Part shown: positions 24,750 to 34,202 of the stretch, piece by piece
Layout of the letters: each line of letters starts with the position of its first letter
Position numbering within the stretch: the first letter of the stretch is position 1
The notes under the pieces: model-generated
Database searches by the model: none
Told to the model about the DNA's origin: nothing
The model's input: the letters and a program-made list of their open reading frames with translations, nothing else
Source: Pseudovibrio sp. Alg231-02
GTDB taxonomy: Bacteria; Pseudomonadota; Alphaproteobacteria; Rhizobiales; Stappiaceae
Length of the DNA stretch: 64,000 nucleotides
NCBI RefSeq assembly: GCF_900143565.1
Contig: NZ_FREX01000004.1
Span: forward strand, 124,001-188,000
Direction: 5' to 3'
Translations under genes and position numbers: made by a program

Positions 24750-25448
24750 ATGATAGATGGAATTGGATCCTCATTTACCGGACTGGCTCGCTCTGCGTCT
24801 TACAACGCAGCTCAACCCGCACGCGTAAACCAGCAGGAATCCACGTCTTTTTCCGTTGAACATGCGGTTCCAAAAGACTCCGTCACCATCAAAAGCGACC
24901 TTTCTGCCAACCCGGTAGCGGCTTCCTCTTCCTCTGAAAAGTCCAAGAATGAAAACGGACAGCTTTCTGATGGAGAACAGGAGCAGGTTCAAGAGCTTAA
25001 GACACGCGACGCGGAAGTTCGCGCGCACGAACAAGCCCATGCAGCAACAGGCGGTGCCTACGCCGGAGCGCCGAGTTATACGGAGACTCGCGGCCCGGAT
25101 GGTCACAGCTATGCTATTGGCGGCGAAGTCTCAATTGACTCTGCCCCCGTTTCCGGTGACCCGGAAGCCAGCATTGCCAAGCTGAACACAGTGATCGCAG
25201 CAGCTCTTGCGCCCGCTCAGCCATCCGGTCAGGATCAGGCCGTTGCAGCCCAAGCCCAGACGAATCTGGCGCAGGCCTATACCGAGCTGCGCGAGAAGAA
25301 CCTTGGCGGCAGCGAGGAAGAGCAAGAAGCAAGCGAAGTCAGTGGGTTACAATCTCTGTTGCAGGTTCAGGAATACCCTGAAACCGCCTCTGATCCATCT
25401 GCACTGCTGCTCAATGCAACTCAGGCTTATCAAGCCGCGGCAGTTTAA
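24750..25448 (+). CDS. SprA-related putative metalloprotease (CJM1_0395 type)
   Basis: A 232-residue protein. Residues 1-75 are low-complexity, Ser-rich. The core at 80-150 holds an HExxH motif (HEQAH at 93-97) in RDAEVRAHEQAHAATGG and the hallmark RGPDG-YAIGGEVSID of the SprA-related family. A helical Ala/Gln-rich tail follows. HExxH suggests zinc peptidase activity, which is not proven for the family. No signal peptide is seen. No Shine-Dalgarno is apparent, which fits the short-leader promoter. Confidence 0.75.
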   Translation: MIDGIGSSFTGLARSASYNAAQPARVNQQESTSFSVEHAVPKDSVTIKSDLSANPVAASSSSEKSKNENGQLSDGEQEQVQELKTRDAEVRAHEQAHAATGGAYAGAPSYTETRGPDGHSYAIGGEVSIDSAPVSGDPEASIAKLNTVIAAALAPAQPSGQDQAVAAQAQTNLAQAYTELREKNLGGSEEEQEASEVSGLQSLLQVQEYPETASDPSALLLNATQAYQAAAV

Positions 25449-25654
25449 CGCTCACCTGAGCATTCCTCACCCAGCAGCAATCCTCAGCACCCCACAAGCG
25501 TGCAACAACGCCATGAAATCATGATGTTTTTCGGAGTTTTAAAATAACTCTACGAGCTAAATACCTGACAGAACTTGTTAAAAAATTTTCATAGAGTTGC
25601 GGTGCATATAAGTAAAAGTCATTGACTTGGTTTTTGTAGTGGCCTAAGGCGGAA

Positions 25655-26044
25655 ATGTACTTAGCGTCACTCGAGTTTGCTGTGAAACTGACAAAAGCCA
25701 AAGCGACTGTATTTGCTGCACTGTTTGTGTTGATGCAGCTTGTTGCTCCTCCCGGCATGATGGTGTCCGGCGGTGAGGACGGCTTTGAGATTGTCATCTG
25801 CACCGCGCAAGGTATGCGAACAGTCCTTCTTGACGAGCAAGGCAACGAACTCCCGCAAGCTGAAGAGCAGAAGGCCTACGACAACTGCGCATTTGGCAGT
25901 GTTGTTGCAAAGGCCCTCAGCACGTCTCCTCACACAGAGTTTGGCGGGTCACCCCTTCCTATCGATGTAGTTTCACTGCCAACAAGCGTTGCGCTTGCTG
26001 AAACAACAGTGCGCATCGCTGCACCCAGAGCACCTCCCGTCTGA
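25655..26044 (+). CDS. DUF2946 family protein, copy 1
   Basis: A 129-residue protein with an N-terminal hydrophobic helix ending LVAPPGMM, the conserved GFEIVICTAQG segment, and the closing APRAPPV typical of DUF2946. Family members sit near copper, nickel or TonB-linked metal genes. AAGGCGG precedes the ATG. The next gene is a diverged paralog and an ABC importer follows, so a role in metal acquisition or sensing is inferred. Confidence 0.75.
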   Translation: MYLASLEFAVKLTKAKATVFAALFVLMQLVAPPGMMVSGGEDGFEIVICTAQGMRTVLLDEQGNELPQAEEQKAYDNCAFGSVVAKALSTSPHTEFGGSPLPIDVVSLPTSVALAETTVRIAAPRAPPV

Positions 26045-26143
26045 GCATAAATTGGTTTGTCCCAGCCTTTCTTATTGTGGCTAATTTGCTGACATAAAAG
26101 GGCTATTTTATCAAAGGACATTCCTGTTCCGTCATGCAAACCC

Positions 26144-26677
26144 ATGGCAATTTCAGGTTTTCTGCAGGCTGCTTGTCAGAAAACCCAATGCCACATTTGC
26201 ATGCATTCGGACCTGCAGAGCTCAACGCCTGCAACAGCTCATCCCTCAATCTCGGCAATGTTTGAGGTTGGCTCTGATTGCTCATCAAGCGCAAGGTGCG
26301 TTCACTTGGCTTTGAAACCATCCACCGTACTGGCCTGCTGGCTCGCAACATGGTTTGTGATCCTGCAGCTTGTTGCACCGCCCGGCATGATGCCGCGTGC
26401 GGGTGCGGATGGTTTTGAAATTTCAATCTGTACTGCACAGGGCCTTCAGCAGATCTTCATTGAAACCTCTGATGAGGATGAGGAGCAAAAAGATAAAAAG
26501 AACAATGCGTTCTGCGTTTTTTCGTTTGCCGCGCTAAAGTCTCCTTCTTCCGCTCCTTTGGGCGTGTTCATCCTTGAAACCACTCAACCAAAGCATGTCT
26601 TTGCCCACAACGAGGTGGGACACTACGCAATTTTGCGGCGAAGCCATGCTCCACGGGCGCCTCCTGTCTTTGTCTGA
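26144..26677 (+). CDS. DUF2946 family protein, copy 2
   Basis: A paralog of the preceding gene: LVAPPGMM, GFEISICTAQGLQ and APRAPPVFV are all kept. It has a Lys/Glu-rich insert (DEDEEQKDKKN) and, in the longest frame, an extra 60-residue N-terminus with several Cys and His (CQKTQCHICMH). No ribosome site supports 26144; ATG 26258 (MFEVGSDC) would give a more ordinary length. It ends 35 bases before the ABC importer's binding protein gene. Confidence 0.68.
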   Translation: MAISGFLQAACQKTQCHICMHSDLQSSTPATAHPSISAMFEVGSDCSSSARCVHLALKPSTVLACWLATWFVILQLVAPPGMMPRAGADGFEISICTAQGLQQIFIETSDEDEEQKDKKNNAFCVFSFAALKSPSSAPLGVFILETTQPKHVFAHNEVGHYAILRRSHAPRAPPVFV

Positions 26678-26712
26678 TTTTCTCTCGATTACAGACAATG
26701 ATTGGAACTGAA

Positions 26713-28269
26713 ATGAATAAATTCAAACAACTCCTTGGCGTCAGCGGTGTGCTTGCAGCGTCTCTTCCTGCTCTGATTTCCGGCGTGCCAGCTGCGCAGG
26801 CGGAAGACATTCAACAGCTGCGCATTGCAGTGAAAAAAGACCGCTACAGTGTCGACCCGAAGAAGTTCAACTTCACCACCCGCCGACCAGCCGGGCAGAT
26901 TGTTGAAACGGCTGTTAAGCCAGACGAAAACTTCATTCCGCAAGGCGTGTTGTTTGAGACCTGGGACTACAAAGACGGCATTTACAGCATCAAGCTGCGC
27001 GAAGGCATCAAGTTCCATGACGGGCAGACCTTTGACGCCAAAGCCGCCATTGATGGGCTGAAACTCTACGATCAAGGCCGCTCCGACTTCCTGCAGATTG
27101 ATCAGGACAGCTTTGATCAGACCGGGCCTTACACCTTCACCTTCAAGTCCGAAATCAATTCCTCTCTGGTCATTGAAAACATGACCCACCGTGGAGCCTC
27201 CCTTTTCTCCATAAACGGTGAGCGTGCAGAAAACCCAATTGGCACAGGCCCTTACCTGCTGGACAGCTACAAGCCAAAGCAATCCATCAGCATGAAACGC
27301 AACGCGGATTACTGGGGGGATGCGCCGAAGGTTGAAAACATCACCTATCATTTCATTGCAGATGATCAGGTGCGTTTGCTGGCATTGCAGAACAAAGAGG
27401 TCGACATCGTTGCTGAAGTCACCCCACAGATGCTGCTGAGCCTGCCAAAAGATGGTTCCGTGGTGGTGCACCAGTCCCGCCCAATCCGTTACGTGGCGCT
27501 GCTGACCAACCTGCACGGCAAAGCGCCATATGACACGCTGAAGGACAAGCGTGTGCGTGAGGCGCTGGCTTATGCCATCAACCGCGAGCAGCTGGCACAA
27601 GTGCTGTTCAACGGCAAAGGCGTTGTTGCAAAAGGCATTTTGCCAGACTGGATGTTTGGTCTTGGCGATAAGCACGTGGACGGCTTTGACTACAATACCC
27701 AGAAGGCAGAAGCCCTGCTGGATGAAGCTGGCTGGACCAAAGGCAGCAATGGCATGCGCAGCAAGGACGGCAAGCCGCTGAAGCTTCGCCTTGTAGCCGC
27801 TTATCCGAACGTTTCCAGCGTGCGCCCAATGCCAGAGCTGCTGGAGCAGATGTTCCGCACTATCGGCATCGACATTGAGCTGGTGCAGGTTGATGATTCA
27901 GGCGTTTACGACGACACCTATCTGGCAACCGGCGAAGCGGATCTGTACATGGAGTTTGCCTCTAACAACAATGCAGACCCAACTTACCTGCTGTACAACC
28001 TGTTCCATTCCAAAACCCCGTGGGGCTACCAGTACACCGCACCGGGTGGCAAGCTGGACACCATCCTCGACAATGCCCGTCAGGCGCAAAGCCGCGAAGA
28101 AGTCATTGAACTTGTTCGTGAAGCGCACCGCGAAATCGTGCAGACCAAACTGGCTGCTATTCCAATCCTGATGGTGCCAAACTTCAATCTGTCCCGTCCG
28201 GGTCTGAGCATTCCAATGTTCGAGCACGCTGACTGGATCGATTACGGTCAGGTTACCCAAACCAAATAA
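26713..28269 (+). CDS. ABC transporter substrate-binding protein (SBP_bac_5, nickel/peptide type)
   Basis: A 518-residue periplasmic binding protein with a Sec signal peptide ending AQA near residue 31. The family-5 pattern is clear: FETWDYKDGIYSIKLREGIKFHDG, PIGTGPYLL, KRNADYWGDAP and REALAYAINRE. This group binds di/oligopeptides, nickel chelates or related ligands. DUF2946 neighbours favour a metal ligand. Start ATG 26713 is preferred over 26698. It is the first gene of a five-gene importer operon. Confidence 0.87.
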   Translation: MNKFKQLLGVSGVLAASLPALISGVPAAQAEDIQQLRIAVKKDRYSVDPKKFNFTTRRPAGQIVETAVKPDENFIPQGVLFETWDYKDGIYSIKLREGIKFHDGQTFDAKAAIDGLKLYDQGRSDFLQIDQDSFDQTGPYTFTFKSEINSSLVIENMTHRGASLFSINGERAENPIGTGPYLLDSYKPKQSISMKRNADYWGDAPKVENITYHFIADDQVRLLALQNKEVDIVAEVTPQMLLSLPKDGSVVVHQSRPIRYVALLTNLHGKAPYDTLKDKRVREALAYAINREQLAQVLFNGKGVVAKGILPDWMFGLGDKHVDGFDYNTQKAEALLDEAGWTKGSNGMRSKDGKPLKLRLVAAYPNVSSVRPMPELLEQMFRTIGIDIELVQVDDSGVYDDTYLATGEADLYMEFASNNNADPTYLLYNLFHSKTPWGYQYTAPGGKLDTILDNARQAQSREEVIELVREAHREIVQTKLAAIPILMVPNFNLSRPGLSIPMFEHADWIDYGQVTQTK

Positions 28270-28334
28270 GAGATGCGCAGCACAGGTCATTGCAACACCA
28301 TGATCTGTGCTGCCTTTTCACGAAAGATCAGCAC

Positions 28335-29279
28335 ATGAAGCCGTTTGTTTTCAAGCGCACGCTTTCGGGAATTCCAACTCTGTTTGGCATGACCCTGATT
28401 GGTTTTTTAATCATCGGCCTCACCCCCGGCGATCCTATTGAGATGGAATTGCGCCGTCTCGGCGTGTCGTTCACTGCTGAGCAGGTGGAAGCGCTGCGGG
28501 TGGAGTATGGCTTGGATAAGCCACTGATCCAGCGCTACTTTATCTGGCTGCTGGATCTGTTCCGACTGGATCTGGGCACCTCCATCGCGTCAGGCCGTCC
28601 TGTGTTGGAGCTGTTCAAGGAGCACTTGCCCATCACGGCAACGCTGTCCGTTCTGGCATTCGTCAGCTCGCTGGCCCTGTCGCTGGTGCTTGGCACCGTA
28701 ACCGCTGTATCACAGCGCACATCGGTCTCTACTAGCCTCTACGTGCTGACCATGTTTCTTGTCTCCGTACCCTCCTTTTGGCTGGCGCTGTTTCTGTTGG
28801 CGGTGTTCGCGCTGGGTCTGGGGTGGTTCAAACTGCTGCATTTCGGCAATGCGCAAGATTTGATCCTGCCAGTGATCACGTTGACGCTCGGCAACGCGGC
28901 GGTGATGAGCCGCCTTGTGAGGGAGCGGATTATCGCTGTGATGAGCGAGGATTACATCCGCCTTGCGATCACTAAAGGCCTGTCACGGCGCACTATTCTG
29001 GGCCGCCACGTGCTGAAGTCCATTCTGCCGCCACTCATCACCAACTGGGCCATCTCTTTCGGTTCCCTGCTAGGTGGGTCTGTGATTATTGAGAATATCT
29101 TCAACCTGCCCGGTCTGGGACAGCTCGCCCTGCAAGCCATTGCGGAGCGGGACTTTGCGATCCTGCAGGCGTATCTGCTGTTTATGGGGCTGGTGTTCTT
29201 TCTGGCGAACTTTGCGGCGGACCTGACGAACCATTGGCTCATGCCTCAACTCAAGGAGGATGACCATGGCGTACGTTGA
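28335..29279 (+). CDS. ABC transporter permease (DppB/NikB type)
   Basis: A 314-residue inner-membrane permease with six helices. The cytoplasmic coupling loop is present as DYIRLAITKGLSRRTILGRHVLKSILPPL. The N-terminal FLIIGLTPGDPIE motif is typical of the DppB/NikB group. It follows the binding-protein gene by 65 bases, and its end overlaps the next permease by 14 bases. Start at ATG 28335. Confidence 0.88.
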   Translation: MKPFVFKRTLSGIPTLFGMTLIGFLIIGLTPGDPIEMELRRLGVSFTAEQVEALRVEYGLDKPLIQRYFIWLLDLFRLDLGTSIASGRPVLELFKEHLPITATLSVLAFVSSLALSLVLGTVTAVSQRTSVSTSLYVLTMFLVSVPSFWLALFLLAVFALGLGWFKLLHFGNAQDLILPVITLTLGNAAVMSRLVRERIIAVMSEDYIRLAITKGLSRRTILGRHVLKSILPPLITNWAISFGSLLGGSVIIENIFNLPGLGQLALQAIAERDFAILQAYLLFMGLVFFLANFAADLTNHWLMPQLKEDDHGVR

Positions 29280-30135
29280 TAGTGCAAAATCTATCCCCCT
29301 CTCGCGGGCAACACAGCTCCTCAGAGGCAGAACTACATTTTTTCTGGGAGGGCTCTTCCTGTGCTTCTTCATCGTGCTTGCCATTGGCGGCGAAGCCTTC
29401 GCCCCCAACCCGCCCAACCAGATTGACCTGCTCCACCGCCTCAGCGCTCCCAATCTGACTTACCCGCTCGGAACGGACCATCTGGGCCGGTGTATCCTCT
29501 CCCGCCTGATGACAGGAACCGCACTCTCTCTTGGCACAGCGCTGACAACAGCCGGACTTATCCTCGCCATCGCACTGCCCGTGGGCCTGCTCTCCGCCCT
29601 CTGCAAAGGTTGGGTTGATGCGGTTTTGATGCGGATTGCGGATATCTTCCTCGCGTTTCCCATGCTGGTGTTCGCCCTTGCCATCATCGGTTATCTGGGC
29701 GCCTCCCTCACCTCCGCCGTCATCGGCGTCGCCCTAGCCTGGTGGCCAAGCCTCGCCCGTTTGGTCCGCACATTAACGCTGGAAGCAGCTTCAAAAGAGT
29801 ACGTTTTAGCCTCCCGCCAATGCGGACAAAAGCCGCTTAGCATCATCGGGCGGCACATCCTTCCGCAAATCTTACCCCCGCTGCTGGTGGTCCTTTCCCT
29901 TGAAATGGCTGGGCTTTTGCTGGTGTTATCCTCCCTCAGCTTCCTCGGCCTTGGGGCTCAACCACCTGCTGCGGAATGGGGCGCCATGCTTAACGAAGCA
30001 CGGCCTTTCTTCGCAGAGCGCCCAAGCGTGGTGCTGGCACCCGGCATCGTCATCATCCTCGCCGTTCTCAGTTTCAATCTGGTGGGCGAAGGCATCCGCT
30101 TTCAGCTGGACAAGAGGAGACCCTACAGATGGTAG
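29266..30135 (+). CDS. ABC transporter permease (DppC/NikC type)
   Basis: A 289-residue permease, partner of the preceding one. It has the LGTDHLGRCILSRLMTGTALSL segment of DppC/NikC proteins and the coupling loop KEYVLASRQCGQKPLSIIGRHILPQILPPL. AAGGAGG lies just before ATG 29266. The stop overlaps the start of the first ATPase gene (ATGGTAG), so translation is coupled. Confidence 0.88.
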   Translation: MAYVDSAKSIPLSRATQLLRGRTTFFLGGLFLCFFIVLAIGGEAFAPNPPNQIDLLHRLSAPNLTYPLGTDHLGRCILSRLMTGTALSLGTALTTAGLILAIALPVGLLSALCKGWVDAVLMRIADIFLAFPMLVFALAIIGYLGASLTSAVIGVALAWWPSLARLVRTLTLEAASKEYVLASRQCGQKPLSIIGRHILPQILPPLLVVLSLEMAGLLLVLSSLSFLGLGAQPPAAEWGAMLNEARPFFAERPSVVLAPGIVIILAVLSFNLVGEGIRFQLDKRRPYRW

Positions 30136-30914
30136 AAATCCCCCTTCTTCAGGTGCATAACCTCACCATTTCCAACAGTGCGCAGAACAACGAGCCGCTG
30201 GTTGAAGGCGTCAGTTTTGATCTTGCGGTCAACCAGAGATTAGGTCTGATCGGCAAATCCGGTTGCGGTAAGTCATTGACCTGCCACGCGATTACAGGCG
30301 CGTTGCGTGCTCCTCTGGCAGCTTCAAGCGGGTCCATCCGGTTTCAAGGCAACGACCTTCTGGCAATGCCTTTTGCTGAAAAGCAGCAGATCCGAGGCAC
30401 CGGCATCTTCTGTATCTTCCAAAGCCCCGGCAGCGCCTTGCACCCCAGCCTGACCATTGAAACGCAGCTGCTTGAAACTGCAAGAAACCTCTCACTGCAC
30501 GGTCAAGCTGCACACCATGCTCTCCTTCAGGCACTCGAAGCGGTTTCACTGCCCAAGCTCTGCCTGAAGCAGTACCCCAATGCTTTGAGTGGTGGTATGA
30601 AGCAGCGGGTGATGATGGCTATGGCGTTGATTTTAAAGCCAACTATTCTGATAGCTGATGAGCCGACCACTGGCCTTGATGTCATCACAGAGCACGAAAC
30701 GCTAGAAGCTCTCAACGTGGTGCAGCAGGAAACTGGCTCCGCTCTGCTGTTCGTCAGCCACGATCTGCGCATTGTCCGCCAAACCTGCACCTCTGTGCTG
30801 GTGATGGACGCTGGCCAACTCGTTGACGCCTGCGATCTGAACCAGCCAATCGCTCCGGATTGCCACCGCGCGACCGCAGAAATTACAGGCGCTATGGAAA
30901 GACTTCAGCTATGA
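30129..30914 (+). CDS. ABC transporter ATP-binding protein (DppD/NikD type)
   Basis: A 261-residue ATPase: Walker A GKSGCGKS, signature LSGGMKQR, Walker B LIADEPTTGLD and the switch histidine in FVSHDLR. It overlaps the permease before and the ATPase after by four to seven bases, so subunits are made together. It energises import through the two permeases. Confidence 0.88.
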   Translation: MVEIPLLQVHNLTISNSAQNNEPLVEGVSFDLAVNQRLGLIGKSGCGKSLTCHAITGALRAPLAASSGSIRFQGNDLLAMPFAEKQQIRGTGIFCIFQSPGSALHPSLTIETQLLETARNLSLHGQAAHHALLQALEAVSLPKLCLKQYPNALSGGMKQRVMMAMALILKPTILIADEPTTGLDVITEHETLEALNVVQQETGSALLFVSHDLRIVRQTCTSVLVMDAGQLVDACDLNQPIAPDCHRATAEITGAMERLQL

Positions 30915-31666
30915 CCATGCAAGCAAGACACCTCTCCATCGCCTACGGCTCTAATCAGGTGCTTTCACAAGTCAGCCTAACCCTGCATCCCTCCCGCACA
31001 ACCGGCCTTGTAGGCCGCTCCGGCTGCGGAAAATCAACGCTTGCCAAGGCGATGACGGGGATCATCCCCGCACCACAGGAGACGCTGTTTCACAACGACC
31101 AGATCTTCTTCCCCGACCTCAGCAAAACCGGAAATATCATCCACTACATGTGGCAGGACCCTCTGGCTGCTTTGAGCCCTTTCTTGAGTGCGCTGGACCT
31201 AATCTGCGAGCCGCTCAAAGCCATCCATAAACTGCCCAAGGCTGAACGCCAGCGACAGGCAAGAGACCTGTTAAATATGGTTGGGTTGAATGCAACTTGC
31301 TCAGTCAAACGACCACATCAGCTTTCCGGCGGCCAGTGCCAACGTGTTGCACTGGCACGCGCTTTGGCTGTTAAACCGCGCTTTCTGGTGCTGGATGAGC
31401 CGCTCTCCGCGCTGGATCTGGTGACGCAGGAGCAGATAACCTCCCTGCTGCGCAAGGTGCGGGCAGAGATGAACATGGGCCTCCTGATCATCTCACACGA
31501 CCTGCAAACACTGGCAAAACTGGCCGATGACATCGCAGTGATGGATGGCGGCAGGATCGTAGAACACAAGGAAACACATGAGTTTTTCGCAGCCCCTGAG
31601 CATCAGCTATCTCGTCGTTTTGTCGAGATCTCGAAATACTCAGCCCCTGCTGCTGCCCTTAACTGA
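30911..31666 (+). CDS. ABC transporter ATP-binding protein (DppF/NikE type)
   Basis: A 251-residue second ATPase: Walker A GRSGCGKS, signature LSGGQCQR, Walker B LVLDEPLSALD, switch IISHDLQ. It starts within the stop of the previous gene (ATGA). The two different ATPases and two permeases make the usual hetero-pair of this importer class. A strong terminator follows at 31678. Confidence 0.88.
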   Translation: MTMQARHLSIAYGSNQVLSQVSLTLHPSRTTGLVGRSGCGKSTLAKAMTGIIPAPQETLFHNDQIFFPDLSKTGNIIHYMWQDPLAALSPFLSALDLICEPLKAIHKLPKAERQRQARDLLNMVGLNATCSVKRPHQLSGGQCQRVALARALAVKPRFLVLDEPLSALDLVTQEQITSLLRKVRAEMNMGLLIISHDLQTLAKLADDIAVMDGGRIVEHKETHEFFAAPEHQLSRRFVEISKYSAPAAALN

Positions 31667-31677
31667 ACTTCGCTATC

Positions 31678-31707
31678 ATGCCCGCCTAACCCCATTTAGG
31701 CGGGCAT
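31678..31707. terminator. terminator of the ABC importer operon
   Basis: A 12-bp perfect stem ATGCCCGCCTAA/TTAGGCGGGCAT with loop CCCCAT, 12 bases past the last stop, followed by TGTTGTTTG. It may also serve the convergent GFA gene. Confidence 0.8.
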
Positions 31708-31736
31708 TGTTGTTTGTGGAGCACTTCTTTTAGGCT

Positions 31737-32162
31737 TCACGCCTTCTCAGGCTTCCAGTCTGGCTGGGTTTCGAAGATCGCCGCTGTTTCTGGCAGGGCA
31801 TCCCAATGCGGTTTGTCGCGGTCAAAGATGACGACCTCAATTTCCAGATCATCCGCGTTGTCCATGGAACCCAGCGGCAACGTCATGTGGTCAGGCGCGT
31901 TGGTGTTGCGGCCATAGATCGGACTTCCGCAACCTGGGCAGAAGGCTTTGGTGACTTTTGAGCCGTTGGCAGAGGTGTAAAGATATTCGCCCAGCTCGCC
32001 CGAGATATTCACCTGATCAGCCCGGAACATGGCACCAACCGTATGGCCGGTCCCACTCACCCGCCGGCATTCCTCACAATGACATTGAGCCGTAACCACA
32101 GGATCACCCTCAATCTTGTAGGACACCGCCCCGCACATACAACGCCCGGATCGCTTGTTCAC
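31737..32162 (-). CDS. GFA family zinc protein, second copy
   Basis: A 141-residue GFA protein with CMCGAV, CHCEECRR and FCPGCGSPIY zinc motifs. It starts at GTG 32162, its GGAG site lying inside the last codons of the upstream APH-type gene, so it is the last member of the acyl-CoA operon. A thiol-carrying or detoxifying role alongside acyl-CoA breakdown is a guess. Confidence 0.85.
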   Translation of the reverse strand: MNKRSGRCMCGAVSYKIEGDPVVTAQCHCEECRRVSGTGHTVGAMFRADQVNISGELGEYLYTSANGSKVTKAFCPGCGSPIYGRNTNAPDHMTLPLGSMDNADDLEIEVVIFDRDKPHWDALPETAAIFETQPDWKPEKA

Positions 32163-32167
32163 ACTCG

Positions 32168-33205
32168 TTACTCCACCAGTTCGCCAACCACCTCACAGGC
32201 CATGCCGGCGATGAGGGGGACAGCTTTTCGCATCATTTCTGCGGCTTGCGGGTTGGAGGCGTTGCCTGCTTCAGCACGTGCTACAACCCCTTGAATAATT
32301 GCGGCTAATCGGAACATAGAGAACGCGAGATAGAACTCCCAGTTCTCAATCTCGCTAAGCCCGCGACGCATACAGTACTGGCGTACGTACTCCTCTTCAA
32401 GCGGAATACCGAGCGCCACACGATCCAGCCCTGCCAAACCGCGCAAACCTTTGAAAGACGGCAAACGCCACTGCATGCACTGATAGGCAAGGTCCGCCAG
32501 CGGATGGCCAAGCGTAGAAAGCTCCCAATCCAGCACAGCCACAATCCGTGGCTCTGTGGGATGGAAAATCAGGTTGTCGAGCCGGTAATCCCCATGCACC
32601 AGCGAAGTCGAACCATCATCCTCCACCATGTTCGCTTCCAGCCACTCCATCAGCCGGTTCATGGCTGGAATCGTGACGGTTTCTGAGGCCTTGTACTGTT
32701 TGATCCAGCGCCCGGTCTGCCGCTCGAAGTAGTTGCCGGGCTTGCCATAGTCCATCAGACCAACGGCATTGGGAGAGACATCATGCAGCGCGGCCAACAC
32801 GCGGTTCATCTCCGCAAAGATCGCCATACGCTCTTCATTAGAGCACTCTGGCAGCGCAGGATCCCAGAAAATTCGCCCTTCAACATACTCCATCACAAAG
32901 AACATTGTGCCGATTGGAGAGTCGTCCTCAGACAGATGATAGGTCTTGGGCACAGGCACATCACTGCTCGCCAGAGCCGTCATCACCTGATACTCGCGAT
33001 CCACCATATGGGCGGATTTCAGCAAGGTTCCCGGAGGTTTAGCTCGCATGACATAGGTCTTATCAGAGGTCACCAGCTTGTAGGTTGGGTTGGATTGGCC
33101 GCCCGGAAATTTCTCAATCTCCAGAAGCTCACCAAACTCCGGTATGTGCTGCTTCAGATAGGCCTGTAGCGCTGGTTTCTCTAATGTATGCAAGGCGTTC
33201 GTCAT
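32168..33205 (-). CDS. APH-type phosphotransferase (ACAD10/11 N-terminal-like)
   Basis: A 345-residue small-molecule kinase: beta-3 region PTYKLVTSDKTYVMRAKPPG, catalytic loop LVHGDYRLDNLIFHP, metal aspartate in AVLDWELSTLG. This subgroup is fused to an acyl-CoA dehydrogenase in animal ACAD10/11 and is the LvaA kinase of levulinate breakdown, which phosphorylates 4-hydroxyacyl-CoA. An ACAD11-like dehydrogenase is encoded 2.6 kb away in the divergent operon. ATG 33205 follows GGAGGGG. Confidence 0.87.
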   Translation of the reverse strand: MTNALHTLEKPALQAYLKQHIPEFGELLEIEKFPGGQSNPTYKLVTSDKTYVMRAKPPGTLLKSAHMVDREYQVMTALASSDVPVPKTYHLSEDDSPIGTMFFVMEYVEGRIFWDPALPECSNEERMAIFAEMNRVLAALHDVSPNAVGLMDYGKPGNYFERQTGRWIKQYKASETVTIPAMNRLMEWLEANMVEDDGSTSLVHGDYRLDNLIFHPTEPRIVAVLDWELSTLGHPLADLAYQCMQWRLPSFKGLRGLAGLDRVALGIPLEEEYVRQYCMRRGLSEIENWEFYLAFSMFRLAAIIQGVVARAEAGNASNPQAAEMMRKAVPLIAGMACEVVGELVE

Positions 33206-33290
33206 GGGCTCCCCTCCTTCCATGAAACATCCGGTTGCCTGACGGTTCCTCCGTCCCGTGAACAGTCAGGCTCCTTATCGGCTTTTAGGT

Positions 33291-34202
33291 TCAGGCGTTG
33301 GCCATTGCCTTTACCAGCTTGGCGACACCTTCCATGGCGCTGTTCACCGGCTCCGCATCTGTGCAGTCAGCAATACGGCCCCAGTTGGCAGCAATTGCCT
33401 CTGGTGTACGGTTGCCCTCAGCCAGATGAATGCCTTGTGTTTCAACCATTTCAGCCAGTGTGTAGGTGCCAGCAGCGGCCACAAGCACCTTACGGGTTGG
33501 CGCAGCCTCAGAGCACAGGAACACCACAGCAGGCGTGATGTTTTCCGGCGCAAGCATCTTCAGCGTGCCAGCATCCATGATTGTTTCTGTCATGCGTGTG
33601 CCAGCAGAAGGTGCGATGCAGTTGATGTGAATGTTACTTTTTGCCCCTTCAAGGCCAAGCGTATTCATCATGCCCCAAAGGCCTGCTTTCGCAGCGCCGT
33701 AGTTCGCTTGCCCAAAGTTGCCATAGATGCCGGATGGAGATGTGGTCATGATGATGCGGCCATAGCCTTGCTCTTTCATCACATTCCAGACGGCCTTGGT
33801 GCAGAGTGCTGCGCCATTGAGGTGCACGTCTACCACTTTGTTCCAGTTGGACATTTCCATCTTGGCAAAGGACTTATCGCGCAAGATGCCAGCGTTGTTG
33901 ATGAGAATATCAACGCGCCCGAATGCTTCAATGGTGTCCGCCACCATAGCGTTGACAGCAGCCTCATCCGTCACATCCGCAGCATTGGCGATTGCTTTGC
34001 CGCCTGCTGCTTTGATCTCCTCAACAACCGTTTCAGCAGCGGTTGCGGACGAACCGGAACCATCAACAGAGCCGCCCAGATCATTCACCACGACCGCAGC
34101 GCCGCGCGCAGCTAGGTCCAGCGCGTAAAGACGGCCAAGCCCACCGCCTGCGCCCGTAACAATCGCTACCTGACCGGCAAAATTTATCGTGTCCTGCGTC
34201 AT
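33291..34202 (-). CDS. SDR family (3R)-hydroxyacyl-CoA dehydrogenase-like
   Basis: A 303-residue short-chain dehydrogenase of the peroxisomal multifunctional enzyme type: cofactor motif TGAGGGLGR, NNAG, catalytic Ser-Tyr-Lys in TTSPSGIYGNFGQANYGAAKAG. The extra C-terminal 60 residues are usual for this group. It would oxidise 3-hydroxyacyl-CoA made by the MaoC hydratase, whose gene ends inside its start (ATGA). Confidence 0.87.
   Translation of the reverse strand: MTQDTINFAGQVAIVTGAGGGLGRLYALDLAARGAAVVVNDLGGSVDGSGSSATAAETVVEEIKAAGGKAIANAADVTDEAAVNAMVADTIEAFGRVDILINNAGILRDKSFAKMEMSNWNKVVDVHLNGAALCTKAVWNVMKEQGYGRIIMTTSPSGIYGNFGQANYGAAKAGLWGMMNTLGLEGAKSNIHINCIAPSAGTRMTETIMDAGTLKMLAPENITPAVVFLCSEAAPTRKVLVAAAGTYTLAEMVETQGIHLAEGNRTPEAIAANWGRIADCTDAEPVNSAMEGVAKLVKAMANA

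Noticed and set aside
26689-27675. 328-codon minus-strand frame opposite the ABC binding protein
   Set aside because: Antisense to a clear SBP_bac_5 gene; composition and lack of motifs point to a shadow.
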